Of a DNA stretch of 64,000 bases, positions 42,312 to 51,537 are shown one piece after another (the stretch's first letter is position 1; each line of letters begins with the position of its first letter). The position numbers were made by a program, and so were the translations under genes. This DNA comes from Lacipirellulaceae bacterium (lineage in GTDB: Bacteria > Planctomycetota > Planctomycetia > Pirellulales > Lacipirellulaceae). The notes below the pieces were generated by a model. That model did no database searches. It worked only from the letters and a program-made list of their open reading frames with translations, and was not told the origin of the DNA. The stretch covers positions 496,001 through 560,000 of the forward strand of contig JAVJRG010000012.1 of the NCBI GenBank assembly GCA_040218535.1. Direction: 5' to 3'.

Positions 42312-43792
42312 GCGTATGCCTCGTTTCTCTTTTCTTGCTTCTCAGCAGCCCGCTTAATCCCTCGCAGCATTCCGTTGAACACAAAATGGTGCAACGGCAG
42401 CACCGAGTACCAGTAGAGAATGCCGCTAAGCCCGCGCGGGCGGAAGCGTGCGGTCATGGTGAGTTTGGTCCTCTCCTGCTGACCAGAGAGCGGTTCGAGA
42501 TGAAACTCTAGCCGAGCAACTCCCGGCAGTTTCATCTCCGCAAGTAAGAGAAGTGAGCGGTCGCGTTCAATCCCCACGACTCTCCAGAAATCGAGCGCCT
42601 CGCCAAACTCGACGCGTTCGGGATTTCTTCGACCACGGCGTAACCCCGGCCCACCAACGATTTGATCCATCCATCCACGAATGCGCCAGAGGATATCCGC
42701 TGCATACCAACCGTGCCCGCCACCAATCCGACAGACGGCAGCAAACACCGCGGTGGGGTCGGCATTAATCTCGATGGTTCGCTGATCCTTGAAGACTTTA
42801 CCACCCGCCCAGTCAGGGTCGCCAGGAATCGGCCCCGCCGCGGACCAACGCGTTGGGACTTCGCCACTCTTCGTGCGTTGAACGCTTCGATGAATCGCCT
42901 CTTTCACGGATAGAGGTTCGTGCGGCATGAGGTCCTGGGCAGGATTCTTCGTCACCACGACACGGTTGCGCAACCCATCAGCCAATGGCCGTGCGATGCG
43001 ATAGTTCACCGGTGTAACAAGGCTGATCCATAGGGAGCTTAGGCGAGGTGTGAGCACGGGCAGCGGGACGATGACCCTTCGACGCAGTCCAAGCTCTTTC
43101 GCACAGACTTGCATCAGTTGCTGATAGGGCAGGACATCAGGACCGCCAACCTCGATCGTTTGCCCAATCGTTTCGGGAGTCTCCAGGCAAGTCACTAACC
43201 AATGCAGGACGTCTGCAATCCCGATCGGTTGGCATTCGGTCTTCACCCAGCGCGGCGTGACCATCACCGGCAGTCGTTCGACTAAGTAGCGAAGAATCTC
43301 GAATGAGGCACTACCCGAGCCAATGATCATCGCCGCCCGAAACGTGGTGACGGGTATCCCCGTCGAGGCGAGTACTTCTTCGACCTCTCGGCGGCTTCGC
43401 AAATGCTCGCTCAGCCCGTCGCCAAGCTCACCGAGTCCGCCGAGATAAATGATTCGCTGGATGCCTGCCTTGGCGGCCGCTTCAGCAAACGTGGTGGCCA
43501 GCCGACGATCACGTTCAGCGTATTCGCCGCCGCTGGAGATCATCGAGTGAATCAGATAATAAGCGACCTCGCAGCCCTGCATCTTACTCGCGAGCTCATC
43601 AACATCGTCGATACTCCCCTCGACGACTGATACACGGCTACTTGACCGCCAAGGCCGTTCTTCGAGCTTCCGTGGCTCACGCGCCAAGCATCGGACACGG
43701 TAGTTGCACTCTAACAATTTCGGAGCAAGCCGACCGCCAACGTATCCAGTGGCACCGGTGAGGAATATTTCGGGCATGGAAAGCTTCTGCAT
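42308..43792 (-). CDS. NAD(P)-binding SDR with C-terminal DUF2867 domain
   Basis: A 494-residue two-domain protein. The N-terminal ~300 residues are an atypical SDR (FLTGATGYVGGRLAPKLLE, IIYLGGLGE, AAMIIGSGSASFEI). The C-terminal ~180 residues are DUF2867, a START/Bet v1-like lipid- or ligand-binding fold (IEINADPTAVFAAVCRIGG, DFWRVVGIERDRSLLLLAEM). Members are called YbjT-like or oxidoreductases of unknown substrate. Three possible starts exist (43804, 43792, 43777); 43792 has GAGG just upstream. Confidence 0.88.
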   Translation of the reverse strand: MQKLSMPEIFLTGATGYVGGRLAPKLLECNYRVRCLAREPRKLEERPWRSSSRVSVVEGSIDDVDELASKMQGCEVAYYLIHSMISSGGEYAERDRRLATTFAEAAAKAGIQRIIYLGGLGELGDGLSEHLRSRREVEEVLASTGIPVTTFRAAMIIGSGSASFEILRYLVERLPVMVTPRWVKTECQPIGIADVLHWLVTCLETPETIGQTIEVGGPDVLPYQQLMQVCAKELGLRRRVIVPLPVLTPRLSSLWISLVTPVNYRIARPLADGLRNRVVVTKNPAQDLMPHEPLSVKEAIHRSVQRTKSGEVPTRWSAAGPIPGDPDWAGGKVFKDQRTIEINADPTAVFAAVCRIGGGHGWYAADILWRIRGWMDQIVGGPGLRRGRRNPERVEFGEALDFWRVVGIERDRSLLLLAEMKLPGVARLEFHLEPLSGQQERTKLTMTARFRPRGLSGILYWYSVLPLHHFVFNGMLRGIKRAAEKQEKRNEAYA

Positions 43793-43865
43793 GTCCTCTA
43801 GCATAGCAGACCGATAGTTAGATAGCTTACTAATGGCGTCTTTAGCAGAAGTAGTTTCGGCTGGT

Positions 43866-44126
43866 TTACTTGACTAGCCAACTGATGAGCTTAGACGGCG
43901 TGGGCAATACTTCGACTTTGCCCCATTGGCGGAAGCTCGCAGTCACCGAAAGGGGACTTAACGAATATGTTGAGTAGATTGATCGCAAGTACTCTAAAAC
44001 ATATTTCGATTTTCGAGCAACAATGACGCCGCGTAAGCTCTCAAACTCAACATTCGCGTTGAGATCGCTAAAACGTATTTGGACCGGACAACCATCAACA
44101 GACCCGTCAAGCTGTCCGGCCAACAT
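43866..44126 (-). CDS. Small hypothetical protein coupled to the upstream gene
   Basis: An 86-residue frame starting MLAGQLDGSVDGCPVQIRF. Its ATG shares one base with the upstream stop (TAATG), a typical translational coupling. The first ~40 residues look protein-like and beta-rich; no family is recognised. A frame extending further upstream overlaps the neighbour and could instead mean that the two frames are one gene broken by a frameshift. Confidence 0.5.
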   Translation of the reverse strand: MLAGQLDGSVDGCPVQIRFSDLNANVEFESLRGVIVARKSKYVLEYLRSIYSTYSLSPLSVTASFRQWGKVEVLPTPSKLISWLVK

Positions 44127-44332
44127 TAGTTTGGGGACGCGCCGTCCCGTGTGCTGATTTTCAGCGTACCAGAGAGAACCCACTTCGCATGTTCGGCACT
44201 CTCACCCGTTCCGCTGGGAATCTGGATGTTCATATCGTCAAAGTGGTAGGAAATTTCCGCATTTCGGCCCGTAAGACGGTCATAAAGCCCAATGGCAAGG
44301 TCGGGCCAGTTCTTCGTTTGTTCGCTACTCAT
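44126..44332 (-). CDS. Small conserved-looking hypothetical protein
   Basis: A 68-residue protein (MSSEQTKNWPDLAIGLYDRL..., ...HFDDMNIQIPSGTGESAEHAKW). It looks like a compact soluble domain. It starts with an ATG and ends in the TAATG junction with the next small gene. Function unknown. The last ten residues could be out of frame if a single-base shift has occurred near 44150. Confidence 0.55.
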   Translation of the reverse strand: MSSEQTKNWPDLAIGLYDRLTGRNAEISYHFDDMNIQIPSGTGESAEHAKWVLSGTLKISTRDGASPN

Positions 44333-44428
44333 CGTTTGCTACTCCTGCTGATGGTGAAGTTGTGTTGTGGACTTTGGAGCAGACCGGGAAAAGCCTAGTG
44401 CACTTAACCACCTGCGGAAACAGAATTG

Positions 44429-45211
44429 TCAGGTAATACCAAGGATCCAACCCTCTTTGCTAGCGATCCTTTGCTGTTCCGACGTTAGCGGTGGATTGAA
44501 ATAACGCTGCAGGAACCCGCGCTGGTCGTTCTCGACAAGCCACCTTGCGACCGCATAGGCGTCTTGTTCGTCCGCGGTTCTTTCTGCCCGTTCAAACCGC
44601 TTGCTGAAAACTGACGGATACACCTCGGCGATTACGGATTTCTCACTTGGTGGATCCCAACCCTCAAAAGGCCAAATGTGGACTTGTTCACCCACGGCTT
44701 GGCGAATCCACCCCAGCCAAGGCAGTCCGGCGTGCGTACTCTTCGCAACCGAGCCCTGAACGTCGAACAGAAAAACCGACTTTGCCGACGGTGACCACGT
44801 TTCAGTCAACCGATAGTCTTTTCCTTCACGCGTAAACTCGTAGTGGCGCTTTCGATGAGGGCGAAAGTCTTCCACACGAGCATCGTCGGCCAGCAGAGGC
44901 CAATGCCGGCAAAAGTCATCGAGGAATTCGTGCCATGACTTAAGCTTGTATCGCTCGAAGTAGGCCATCGGAAAAGAAAAGGCATGATCGATGCCAGCGA
45001 GAACGCGCTTTCCCGAAGCAATCTCCGAGACCAACCATTCCGCGATCTCGCGACGATTCCACGAACGAACTCGCTTGTTGGTCGAACCAAGAGATCGGAC
45101 AGCGACCGGCTGCTCGCCCGCCGACGCGGCATAAACCTGGAGCGTTCGGCTACGGGCAATCGGTGTTGAGGCTCCCGAGTAATCGATCCCGACATAAAGG
45201 TCGTAGGCCAT
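44429..45211 (-). CDS. RNase H-fold-like hypothetical protein (DUF429-like)
   Basis: A 260-residue protein. VGIDYSGAS at the N terminus, AGIDHAFSFP in the middle and DEQDAYAVARWL near the C terminus place acidic residues as in RNase H-fold families such as DUF429. A nuclease or regulatory role is only suggested by the fold. It lies 3 bp upstream of the convergent-spacing FxsA gene on the same strand, so the two may be co-transcribed. Confidence 0.6.
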   Translation of the reverse strand: MAYDLYVGIDYSGASTPIARSRTLQVYAASAGEQPVAVRSLGSTNKRVRSWNRREIAEWLVSEIASGKRVLAGIDHAFSFPMAYFERYKLKSWHEFLDDFCRHWPLLADDARVEDFRPHRKRHYEFTREGKDYRLTETWSPSAKSVFLFDVQGSVAKSTHAGLPWLGWIRQAVGEQVHIWPFEGWDPPSEKSVIAEVYPSVFSKRFERAERTADEQDAYAVARWLVENDQRGFLQRYFNPPLTSEQQRIASKEGWILGIT

Positions 45212-45214
45212 GTT

Positions 45215-45709
45215 CTATTCTTCGACCCGCGTTTCCACCACCCGCGCGTCGATGACTTCTCCCTTCGGCATCTCTGCCTGCGGTGGTCGCTCGACATACG
45301 GCGACGGCTCTTCAGCGAAGCCTTGCCAGAAGTTGGTGGTTGTCACTTGCACTCGCTTGGTCAGCCATGCGGTTGCAAACTTGCGAACGGCACTCCGCAC
45401 CGGAGGCAATAAAAGTGACAGGCCGACGATGTCCGTCAAAATACCTGGCGTGATTAGCACGACACCAGCAATCAGTATGAGCACCCCATCGATCACCTTA
45501 TCCGCAGGCAAGCGTCCTTGGACAAGTTCACCGCGTAACGCGTTCAGCGCGAGAAAGCCCTGCAACTTCGCTAGCCAAGCTCCGACAATACCTGTGCCGA
45601 GTACGAGCAGCAGCGTTCCTGGCCAGCCCAGCAACTCGCTAAGTTTGAACAGCAGCGTCACCTCGATGATCGGGATGAGCGTAAACAGAATTAGTAAGCG
45701 GAAGAACAT
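45215..45709 (-). CDS. fxsA: FxsA family membrane protein
   Basis: A 164-residue protein matching FxsA: FRLLILFTLIPIIEVTLLFKL at the N terminus, GWPGTLLLVLGTGIVGAWLAKLQG, then LPADKVIDGVLILIAGVVLITPGILTD. It has three to four membrane segments. In E. coli FxsA suppresses phage T7 exclusion by the F plasmid; the normal role is unknown. The C-terminal acidic tail (EERP-like) is cytosolic. It lies 21 bp from the RNase E/G gene. Confidence 0.9.
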   Translation of the reverse strand: MFFRLLILFTLIPIIEVTLLFKLSELLGWPGTLLLVLGTGIVGAWLAKLQGFLALNALRGELVQGRLPADKVIDGVLILIAGVVLITPGILTDIVGLSLLLPPVRSAVRKFATAWLTKRVQVTTTNFWQGFAEEPSPYVERPPQAEMPKGEVIDARVVETRVEE

Positions 45710-45730
45710 TTGGCATCACTCTAATTGAAA

Positions 45731-47419
45731 CTACCGCTCAGAAACCTTCACCTCGCGTCCTTGTTCATCCTCGCACTCAATCCTCAAGAACTCCGGCGAC
45801 ACATCCTCGCGACTGACAACGAGCAGCTCTATTTCGTGGGCGTCTTCAATGCGTGCGAGCTCTCTGCGCTTGCGGTTGTTGATGTAGCTGGCGACTTCCT
45901 CTTCGATTGTTACGGTCAGTTTGGTCACTCGGTTCTCTTGAGCCGCCATAATCAGCTTGCGAATCACTTCAATCGCCATGCTCTCAGCACTTTTCACTAC
46001 GCCGGTGCCGCTGCAGGCGGGACATTCCTTGTAAACGCTGCGTTTGAGGCTGGGGCGAATCCTTTGGCGAGTCATTTCGATCAGGCCAAACGGGCTGGTT
46101 CGCAGAATCTTTGTCCGCGCCCGATCTCTCCGCACGGCGTCTCGGAGCGTGTTCTCTACCTTGCGGCGGTGACGGTCGTGCCGCATGTCGATGAAGTCGT
46201 TCACCACCACGCCGCCGAGATCTCGCAGCCGCAACTGGCGGGCGATTTCCTTCGCAGCAATCATATTCAGACGGTACGCACTTTCCTCAGCAGAGCCATC
46301 GGTGCGGAAGCTGCCGCTGTTCACGTCAATGGCGACGAGTGCTTCGGTTTGATCGATGACCAACGAACCGCCCCCTTTGAGCGGAACGTGGCGATGGTTG
46401 ATTTGAGCGATCTCGTTGTCCAACTTGTATTTGTGAAACAACGGCTCCTTGCCATCATAAAGCTGCAAACGATTCGCATATCGCGGCATGGTAATGTGCA
46501 GGAACTCTTTCGCTCGCTCGAACGCCTCCTCCTGGTCAATGTGTATCGCGTCGACATCGCTGGTGAAGATGTCGCGGATCGTCCGAATGATCATGTCGGA
46601 CTCTTGGTAGATGTCGCACGGCGCAGGCGTACTCTTGATCCGGCGGACGATCGTTTTCCAGAGCCTTAGTAGATAAGCCAAGTCGCGCGAGAGTTCTTTC
46701 TTGGTTCGATCCGTTCCGGCGGTACGCACAATGAAGCCAAGTCCCTTGGGAGGACTCAAGTCGCGAAGAATATCGCGCAGTCGGCGGCGAGCTTGTTCAT
46801 CTTCAATCTTGCGAGAAACACCAATCCGTCCCAAGGCCGGCATCAACACTAGATAGCGTCCAGGGATACTGATGTAGGTCGAAAGCGTCGGCCCCTTTGT
46901 GCCGATGCCCTCCTTGATGACCTGCACCAATACCTCATCACCACGGCGAAAGATATCTTGAATCGGCGGCTTCACCCGCGGGCGTACGCCAGGACGCGTT
47001 TTCCTTTGCGATCGTTGGCGAGTTTTCGTTCCGCCGCTGCCATTCCCAGAATCGCTCCCCTCGGAGTCTCCCTCGTCGGCTTCCTCACTGGAGGGAGATC
47101 CATTGGACGAATCGTGGGGACGATCATCTCGCTGTGTACCGTCCGGCTGAATCGGCTTGTCTGGATCGAAGCCGCCTTGGCGGAAGTACTGCGACTCGAC
47201 GTCGCTAATGTGCAAAAAGCCGTTTCTTCCGACACCAAAATCGACAAACGCCGCTTGGATGCTCGGCTCGAGGTTAACGATCTTTCCCTTGTAGATGTTC
47301 CCTACATAGTTGTCTTGGCTACTCCGCTCGATGTACAGCTCTTCGAGCTGATTATCCTCAACAATCGCAATCCGGCATTCCTCCGGCTGAGCGACGTTGA
47401 TCAGCATTTCCTGTTTCAT
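45731..47419 (-). CDS. rng: Ribonuclease E/G family endoribonuclease
   Basis: A 562-residue RNase E/G. It starts MKQEMLINVAQPEECRIAIV and has an S1 domain (~35-190). A Ser/Gly/Asp/Glu-rich, then Arg/Lys-rich, insert of ~75 residues (about 80-155) splits the S1 domain. The catalytic Asp residues lie in ALVAIDVNSGSF and NDFIDMRH, and the zinc-link CPACSGTG is near residue 470. It cleaves single-stranded RNA 5' ends for rRNA maturation and mRNA decay. Symbol rng/rne cannot be separated; no long degradosome tail is present, so rng is used. Confidence 0.92.
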   Translation of the reverse strand: MKQEMLINVAQPEECRIAIVEDNQLEELYIERSSQDNYVGNIYKGKIVNLEPSIQAAFVDFGVGRNGFLHISDVESQYFRQGGFDPDKPIQPDGTQRDDRPHDSSNGSPSSEEADEGDSEGSDSGNGSGGTKTRQRSQRKTRPGVRPRVKPPIQDIFRRGDEVLVQVIKEGIGTKGPTLSTYISIPGRYLVLMPALGRIGVSRKIEDEQARRRLRDILRDLSPPKGLGFIVRTAGTDRTKKELSRDLAYLLRLWKTIVRRIKSTPAPCDIYQESDMIIRTIRDIFTSDVDAIHIDQEEAFERAKEFLHITMPRYANRLQLYDGKEPLFHKYKLDNEIAQINHRHVPLKGGGSLVIDQTEALVAIDVNSGSFRTDGSAEESAYRLNMIAAKEIARQLRLRDLGGVVVNDFIDMRHDRHRRKVENTLRDAVRRDRARTKILRTSPFGLIEMTRQRIRPSLKRSVYKECPACSGTGVVKSAESMAIEVIRKLIMAAQENRVTKLTVTIEEEVASYINNRKRRELARIEDAHEIELLVVSREDVSPEFLRIECEDEQGREVKVSER

Positions 47420-47490
47420 GTTCGGTTACTCTCTCGATTAGATGTATTTGATATTGGCGCGACGCTGCGCACCCTTTGAAAATTGGTTGG

Positions 47491-47590
47491 AAGTTTTCAG
47501 TGTTCAGTTTTCAGTGTTCAGTCACGCATGGTTCGCTGTTGAGAGCTTATGCCCTCTCCGACTGAAACCGAACACTGCCAACTGATAACT
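47491..47590. repeat. CAGTTTTCAGTGTTCAG inverted repeat, second locus
   Basis: Left arm 47491-47522 and right arm 47560-47590 are imperfect inverted copies, the same family as 20600-20705. The repeat fills the gap between EI and RNase E/G. Confidence 0.8.
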
Positions 47591-47594
47591 AGCT

Positions 47595-49337
47595 TCATAC
47601 CGGTAACTCCGGGAATACTTTTGATAGTTCGTCTCGCAAGAACGCTTTGATGTCTCGTGCGCTCTCGAGCTTCATCACATGGGCGGCTATCTCTTGACAA
47701 TGCTCGACAGAGACGCTGCGGCAAATGCGTTTGATCTCGGGCACGGCCGCCGGGGTGACGCTCATGCTTCTCAGTCCTAAGCCCAGCAGCAGCATGGTGT
47801 ACATGGGATTGCCACACATCTGGCCGCACATGCTGACCGGCTTGCCAGCTTCCGTTGCGATGCTAACCGTTTGTTGAATCAGCCGTAGCACAGCAGGGTC
47901 AGCCGACGTGTAGAGATTCGCCACGTCTTTATTACTTCGATCCACTGCTAAGCAATACTGCACGAGGTCGTTGGTACCGATGCTGAAGAAATCAACTTCT
48001 TCGACGAATCGGTCCAGCATCACCACCGCCGAGGGAACTTCGACCATCATGCCGACTTTGATGTCGCGATCGAAAGCAACGCCCGCTTCCTCTAAGTCCT
48101 CCATTGCATCGTTGAGCACCATCTTGGCTTGCCGTAACTCAAGCAAATTGCTGATCAGCGGAAACATGAGGCGAATATTCCCAGCAACGCTCGCTCTCAA
48201 GATGGCTCGAAGTTGTGTGCGGAACAGATCCCGATTCCTCAGCGCTAAGCGAATACTCCGCAAACCCAAGAAGGGGTTCCGCTCGTCCTCAGGATTGGGC
48301 AGCATCCGCATCTTATCCGCACCTAAGTCGAGCGTCCGCATGACGACCGGCTTGCCTTGCATCGCCTCGACAACACCGCAATAAGCTTCGTAGTGAGTAT
48401 CCTCGCTAGGGTCGTCGTCTCGTCCTAGATAAAGAAACTCGGTTCGGTACAAACCGATTCCATCGGCGCCCCGTTCCTTACATTGCTCGACTTCATGGGG
48501 GAACTCAATGTTCCCCAGCAACTGCACGACCTCCCCGTCGGTAGTGACTGCGGGTAAGTCCCGGAGCATTTCTAGCTTCGCCGCCAGGGAACGCTGCTCT
48601 TCCACCTCGTGACGATACCGGGCGAGCGTTTCCTCGTCGGGGTGCAGAATAATCTGCCCTTGGTCGCCGTCGATAATGACGGTATCGCCGCCAGAGACAT
48701 CCGTAAGAAAACCACCGACGCCGACGATGGCGGGAATCCCGAGACCTTCGGCTACGATCGCCGTGTGGCTGCCTGGTCCGCCAATCTCCGTGACCATGCC
48801 CATCACGAACTGAGGATTCAAGTTTGCCGTTTCGCTAGGAGTAAGATTCCTCGCCAGCACCAAGACCGGGGACGTCACCTGCGACAGTTCTTCCCTCCGC
48901 ATTCCCAAGAGATTACGCAGGATGCGTTTCTCAATGTCGAAAATGTCGTTCGCCCGCTCGGCCATGTATTCGCCGTCGAGCGATTCGAACACCTTCGCGT
49001 ACTTTCGCAGCGAACGGCTGACCGCGTACTCAGGCGAGTAGTGACGCGTGCGAATCAGCTCTTCGACTTCTTCTCGCAAGCGCCGATCGCGCATCATTTG
49101 CACATGTGCGGAGAAAATGGCCGCGTACTCGTCGCCCAGCTCGGCGGCCACGCGATCACGGTTGCGTTCCACCTCGCTGGTGGCGGCTTCCATCGCTTTG
49201 TGCAGGCGATCGAGTTCTTCCTCGACCGCATCGCGCGGGAGGAACCGACGGGGGATCCGAAATCCCTCGTTGTCGAGCACGAGTGCTTCGCCGATCGCCA
49301 CGCCGGGCGAAACGGCAATTCCCTGTAGGCGTTCCAT
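47595..49337 (-). CDS. ptsI: Phosphoenolpyruvate-protein phosphotransferase (enzyme I)
   Basis: A 580-residue EI. The phosphorylated histidine is H191 in GGPGSHTAIVAEGLGIPAIVG. The PEP-binding C-terminal barrel shows RTEFLYLGRDDDPSED, MRTLDLGADKM, NPFLGLRSIR, EVPSAVVMLDRF, FFSIGTNDLVQYCLAVDR and SMCGQMCGNP with the catalytic cysteine. It transfers phosphate from PEP to HPr. The usual sequence before the histidine is TSH; here it is GSH. The next gene upstream is ptsH, but 549 bp away. Confidence 0.95.
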   Translation of the reverse strand: MERLQGIAVSPGVAIGEALVLDNEGFRIPRRFLPRDAVEEELDRLHKAMEAATSEVERNRDRVAAELGDEYAAIFSAHVQMMRDRRLREEVEELIRTRHYSPEYAVSRSLRKYAKVFESLDGEYMAERANDIFDIEKRILRNLLGMRREELSQVTSPVLVLARNLTPSETANLNPQFVMGMVTEIGGPGSHTAIVAEGLGIPAIVGVGGFLTDVSGGDTVIIDGDQGQIILHPDEETLARYRHEVEEQRSLAAKLEMLRDLPAVTTDGEVVQLLGNIEFPHEVEQCKERGADGIGLYRTEFLYLGRDDDPSEDTHYEAYCGVVEAMQGKPVVMRTLDLGADKMRMLPNPEDERNPFLGLRSIRLALRNRDLFRTQLRAILRASVAGNIRLMFPLISNLLELRQAKMVLNDAMEDLEEAGVAFDRDIKVGMMVEVPSAVVMLDRFVEEVDFFSIGTNDLVQYCLAVDRSNKDVANLYTSADPAVLRLIQQTVSIATEAGKPVSMCGQMCGNPMYTMLLLGLGLRSMSVTPAAVPEIKRICRSVSVEHCQEIAAHVMKLESARDIKAFLRDELSKVFPELPV

Positions 49338-49886
49338 GGCGCCCCCAATGTTCGGTTAGGGCGTCATCACGCTGCGGCAACTATTTCTTTTGGACAAGCA
49401 ACCAATCGCTTGCGTCTTCGCCGCAAGCGGAGGGTCAAGTCGACCACAACTTCAGCGTTGATAGCTATTTCACCAACGCTTCATGGGACTCTGACGAACA
49501 GTTTCAACTCCCAGTTTGTGATTGGAATTGTTCCTGGCAATCATTAGCAATTGAGAATATGCGACTACTCCGCGTTTCCTCAAAAAGCATCAATGCATTC
49601 ACCGAGCCCGGGTCACTTCGATGCACTGCGCTTCGATGCGTTGACTCGATAAAACGTGGTTGCTTGTCGTTGTCTTAGCTACCAGCGTAAGACGCACGAC
49701 GTTCGAGCCGCAAGAAGCATCAGGCTCACAAAGTGAGGTTGCATTACTTCAGATAATCTTTGCGAAATATTCAGCGGCTGTATGAAGCGGCTGACCAATC
49801 CTTTTGGCTTTGAGTTCTCATCGTGTCGGCCGAAGTCAAACTTCGCCCGAGCGAACTCTCTTCGCACGGAATGTCTAAGTACTGTC
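49338..49886. other. 549-bp gap between ptsI and ptsH, no gene seen
   Basis: No frame here looks protein-coding on either strand. Composition is lower in GC than the flanks around 49440-49760. On the minus strand it separates ptsH from ptsI, which are often adjacent. It may hold a ptsI promoter or the decayed remains of a gene; I could not identify either. Confidence 0.4.
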
Positions 49887-50189
49887 TTAACCTGAGTTCT
49901 CGCTACTCATTGTTTCATTATCTGCAAAATCGTTTTCCACTAGCTGCGCGATCGCATCGATGGCCTCTTGGGCATCCTTACCACGCGCTTCAAGCGTCAG
50001 CTCGACACCCTGCCGGGCGGCTAGCGTCATTACGTGCATGATGCTTTTCGCATCCACACGGTAGGTCTCGTGGGTAATCGTAATTTCAGAGTTGAACTGT
50101 TCAGCTAGCCGCGCAAGCTGCTCGGCAGGGCGAATGTGAATTCCCTGCGGATTGGTCACCGTCACGGTTCGTTGGACAGTTGAAGTCAT
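49887..50189 (-). CDS. ptsH: HPr-family phosphocarrier protein
   Basis: A 100-residue HPr. The phosphorylation histidine is H18 in PQGIHIRPAEQLARLA. The regulatory serine region is DAKSIMHVMTLAA (S49). In many bacteria HprK phosphorylates this serine; no hprK is in the window. The C-terminal ~10 residues (NETMSSENSG) are a non-conserved tail. It accepts phosphate from EI and passes it to the adjacent IIA. Confidence 0.94.
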   Translation of the reverse strand: MTSTVQRTVTVTNPQGIHIRPAEQLARLAEQFNSEITITHETYRVDAKSIMHVMTLAARQGVELTLEARGKDAQEAIDAIAQLVENDFADNETMSSENSG

Positions 50190-50246
50190 ACTCTACTTCA
50201 ATGGGTTCTATGCAAATATCGACGATCCAGCGTTCCTCGCTAACAA

Positions 50247-50732
50247 CTAGCTCGCACCGCCAGCAAACTTCCCTGCATCAGCTTCTTCGAGCAGTTGCCA
50301 CACATCGTCCGCTTCTTTGGTCTGCTTGAGGAAGCTGCAGAAGGTATCGTCGCGAAGCTGCCGAGAGATATTCTCTAAAGCTCGCAAATGATCGCCGGGA
50401 CGATCTGGCGGGGAAATCAACAGAAAGAGCAGATGAACTTTCTCTCCATCGAGGCTGTCGAACTCAACGCCTTCATCACTTACGGCAACGGTGCCAACAA
50501 GTTCACTAACACTGGGGTGCTTCGTATGAGGAACGGCTACCCCGCGACCGATTCCGGTACTCCCGAGCTCTTCTCGTTTCAGAATCGCTTCAACAATGCC
50601 TTCGTACTGATCGTCGCCGATCTTGCCCGCTTCCTTGAGCGAAGTGGCCATCGTACGAATCACTTCTTCTTTCGAGGTTGCCGCCACATTGGTGCGAATC
50701 GCCTCGCGATTGATAAAGTCAACAAATTTCAT
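50247..50732 (-). CDS. ptsN: PTS IIA domain protein (PtsN/EIIA-Ntr-like)
   Basis: A 161-residue IIA of the fructose/mannitol/Ntr group. The active histidine is H69 in [16 protein letters not shown]. Other signatures are [49 protein letters not shown]. As a stand-alone IIA without a IIB/IIC permease and next to HPF, it is most like the regulatory PtsN, which relays phosphorylation state to nitrogen, potassium or stress control. Confidence 0.93.
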   Translation of the reverse strand: MKFVDFINREAIRTNVAATSKEEVIRTMATSLKEAGKIGDDQYEGIVEAILKREELGSTGIGRGVAVPHTKHPSVSELVGTVAVSDEGVEFDSLDGEKVHLLFLLISPPDRPGDHLRALENISRQLRDDTFCSFLKQTKEADDVWQLLEEADAGKFAGGAS

Positions 50733-50791
50733 ACCTAACGTATTCCTTGAATCGAAAATGTGTGTTTCGTATTTACTTTGTTTCGTTCCTA

Positions 50792-50878
50792 TTTCGCCGC
50801 TGCGCTCTCACCGCGATCATTGACCCAGACGGAGGCGCTGCCAGACATCTCATCGCGGAGCAAGCTCAGCGGCGAAAC
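50792..50878. repeat. TTTCGCCGCTG / CAGCGGCGAAA inverted repeat
   Basis: Arms 50792-50817 and 50852-50878 are imperfect inverted copies, related to the repeats at 2686, 6429, 59987 and 10980. They lie between HPF and ptsN in a minus-strand operon, where they could limit read-through or stabilise the message end. Confidence 0.7.
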
Positions 50879-50885
50879 GAATGTC

Positions 50886-51245
50886 TCATTCTTCTTCATC
50901 TTCGCCAACAGGGACTTCGGCTCGTCGCGCATCGGGGTTACGATGTCGCTCTTGTACCTTCGTCTTATACTTGCGAAGTTGCTGTTCAATCTTGGCGATC
51001 GCACTTTCCACCGCCCCCATGAGGCTGTCCGCCCGATCAGCCGTCTCGTGAGCCACAAAGTCGTGCTTGTGCTCTGCTGAAACTTCCAAGGTCACCTTGG
51101 GGTGAATCTGATCCTCAAGATCAACAACAATTTCGATCGAGGTGATTCGATCGAAAATGCGAGTCAACTTGTCCGCTTTCTTCTTGAGTTTCTCCTGCGA
51201 GGCCTCGCTCAGGTGGCCATGCCGGGTGGCAACGCTAATCTGCAC
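50886..51245 (-). CDS. hpf: Ribosome hibernation-promoting factor, short form
   Basis: A 119-residue HPF/RaiA domain protein: MQISVATRHGHLSEASQEKL, FDRITSIEIVVDLED, and AHETADRADSLMGAVESAIAKIEQQLRKYK. The C-terminal tail is acidic (PVGEDEEE). The start is a GTG at 51245 with a strong AAGGAG 7-8 nt upstream; the longer frame to 51290 would add a non-conserved 15 residues. It binds 30S subunits and promotes 70S dormancy. Upstream of ptsN and ptsH, it matches the common rpoN-hpf-ptsN order, minus rpoN. Confidence 0.94.
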   Translation of the reverse strand: MQISVATRHGHLSEASQEKLKKKADKLTRIFDRITSIEIVVDLEDQIHPKVTLEVSAEHKHDFVAHETADRADSLMGAVESAIAKIEQQLRKYKTKVQERHRNPDARRAEVPVGEDEEE

Positions 51246-51537
51246 GTGGTGCTCCTTCTGTGCTATGGAGTCCGAAATGCGCTCCAGCAAGCATTTCGCT
51301 CAGCTCAGCAGTTCGGTCGTAATTCTAGGCAGTCGTGCATTTTAGCGGTTTTGGGGCAATGCGACAAACGGGCAAAACTCGAGATTATTACGGTGTTTTG
51401 GCATGAAATCTCGCTCCGAAATGAGGTTTCCTCCTAGCACCCCCAACGCCGCAGGATTGCTTTGTGGGATCAACGGGAAGCAGATAAATTAAGAAACTTC
51501 TGCTTCGCTCCTCGCTCCTCTTCGGGACTATTCGGCC

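Noticed and set aside
45725-46669. 314-codon plus-strand frame opposite the RNase E/G gene
   Set aside because: Fully antisense to a conserved RNase; no protein-like motif of its own.
49679-49867. 62-codon minus-strand frame in the ptsH-ptsI gap
   Set aside because: No protein-like features, no family and no clear ribosome binding site.
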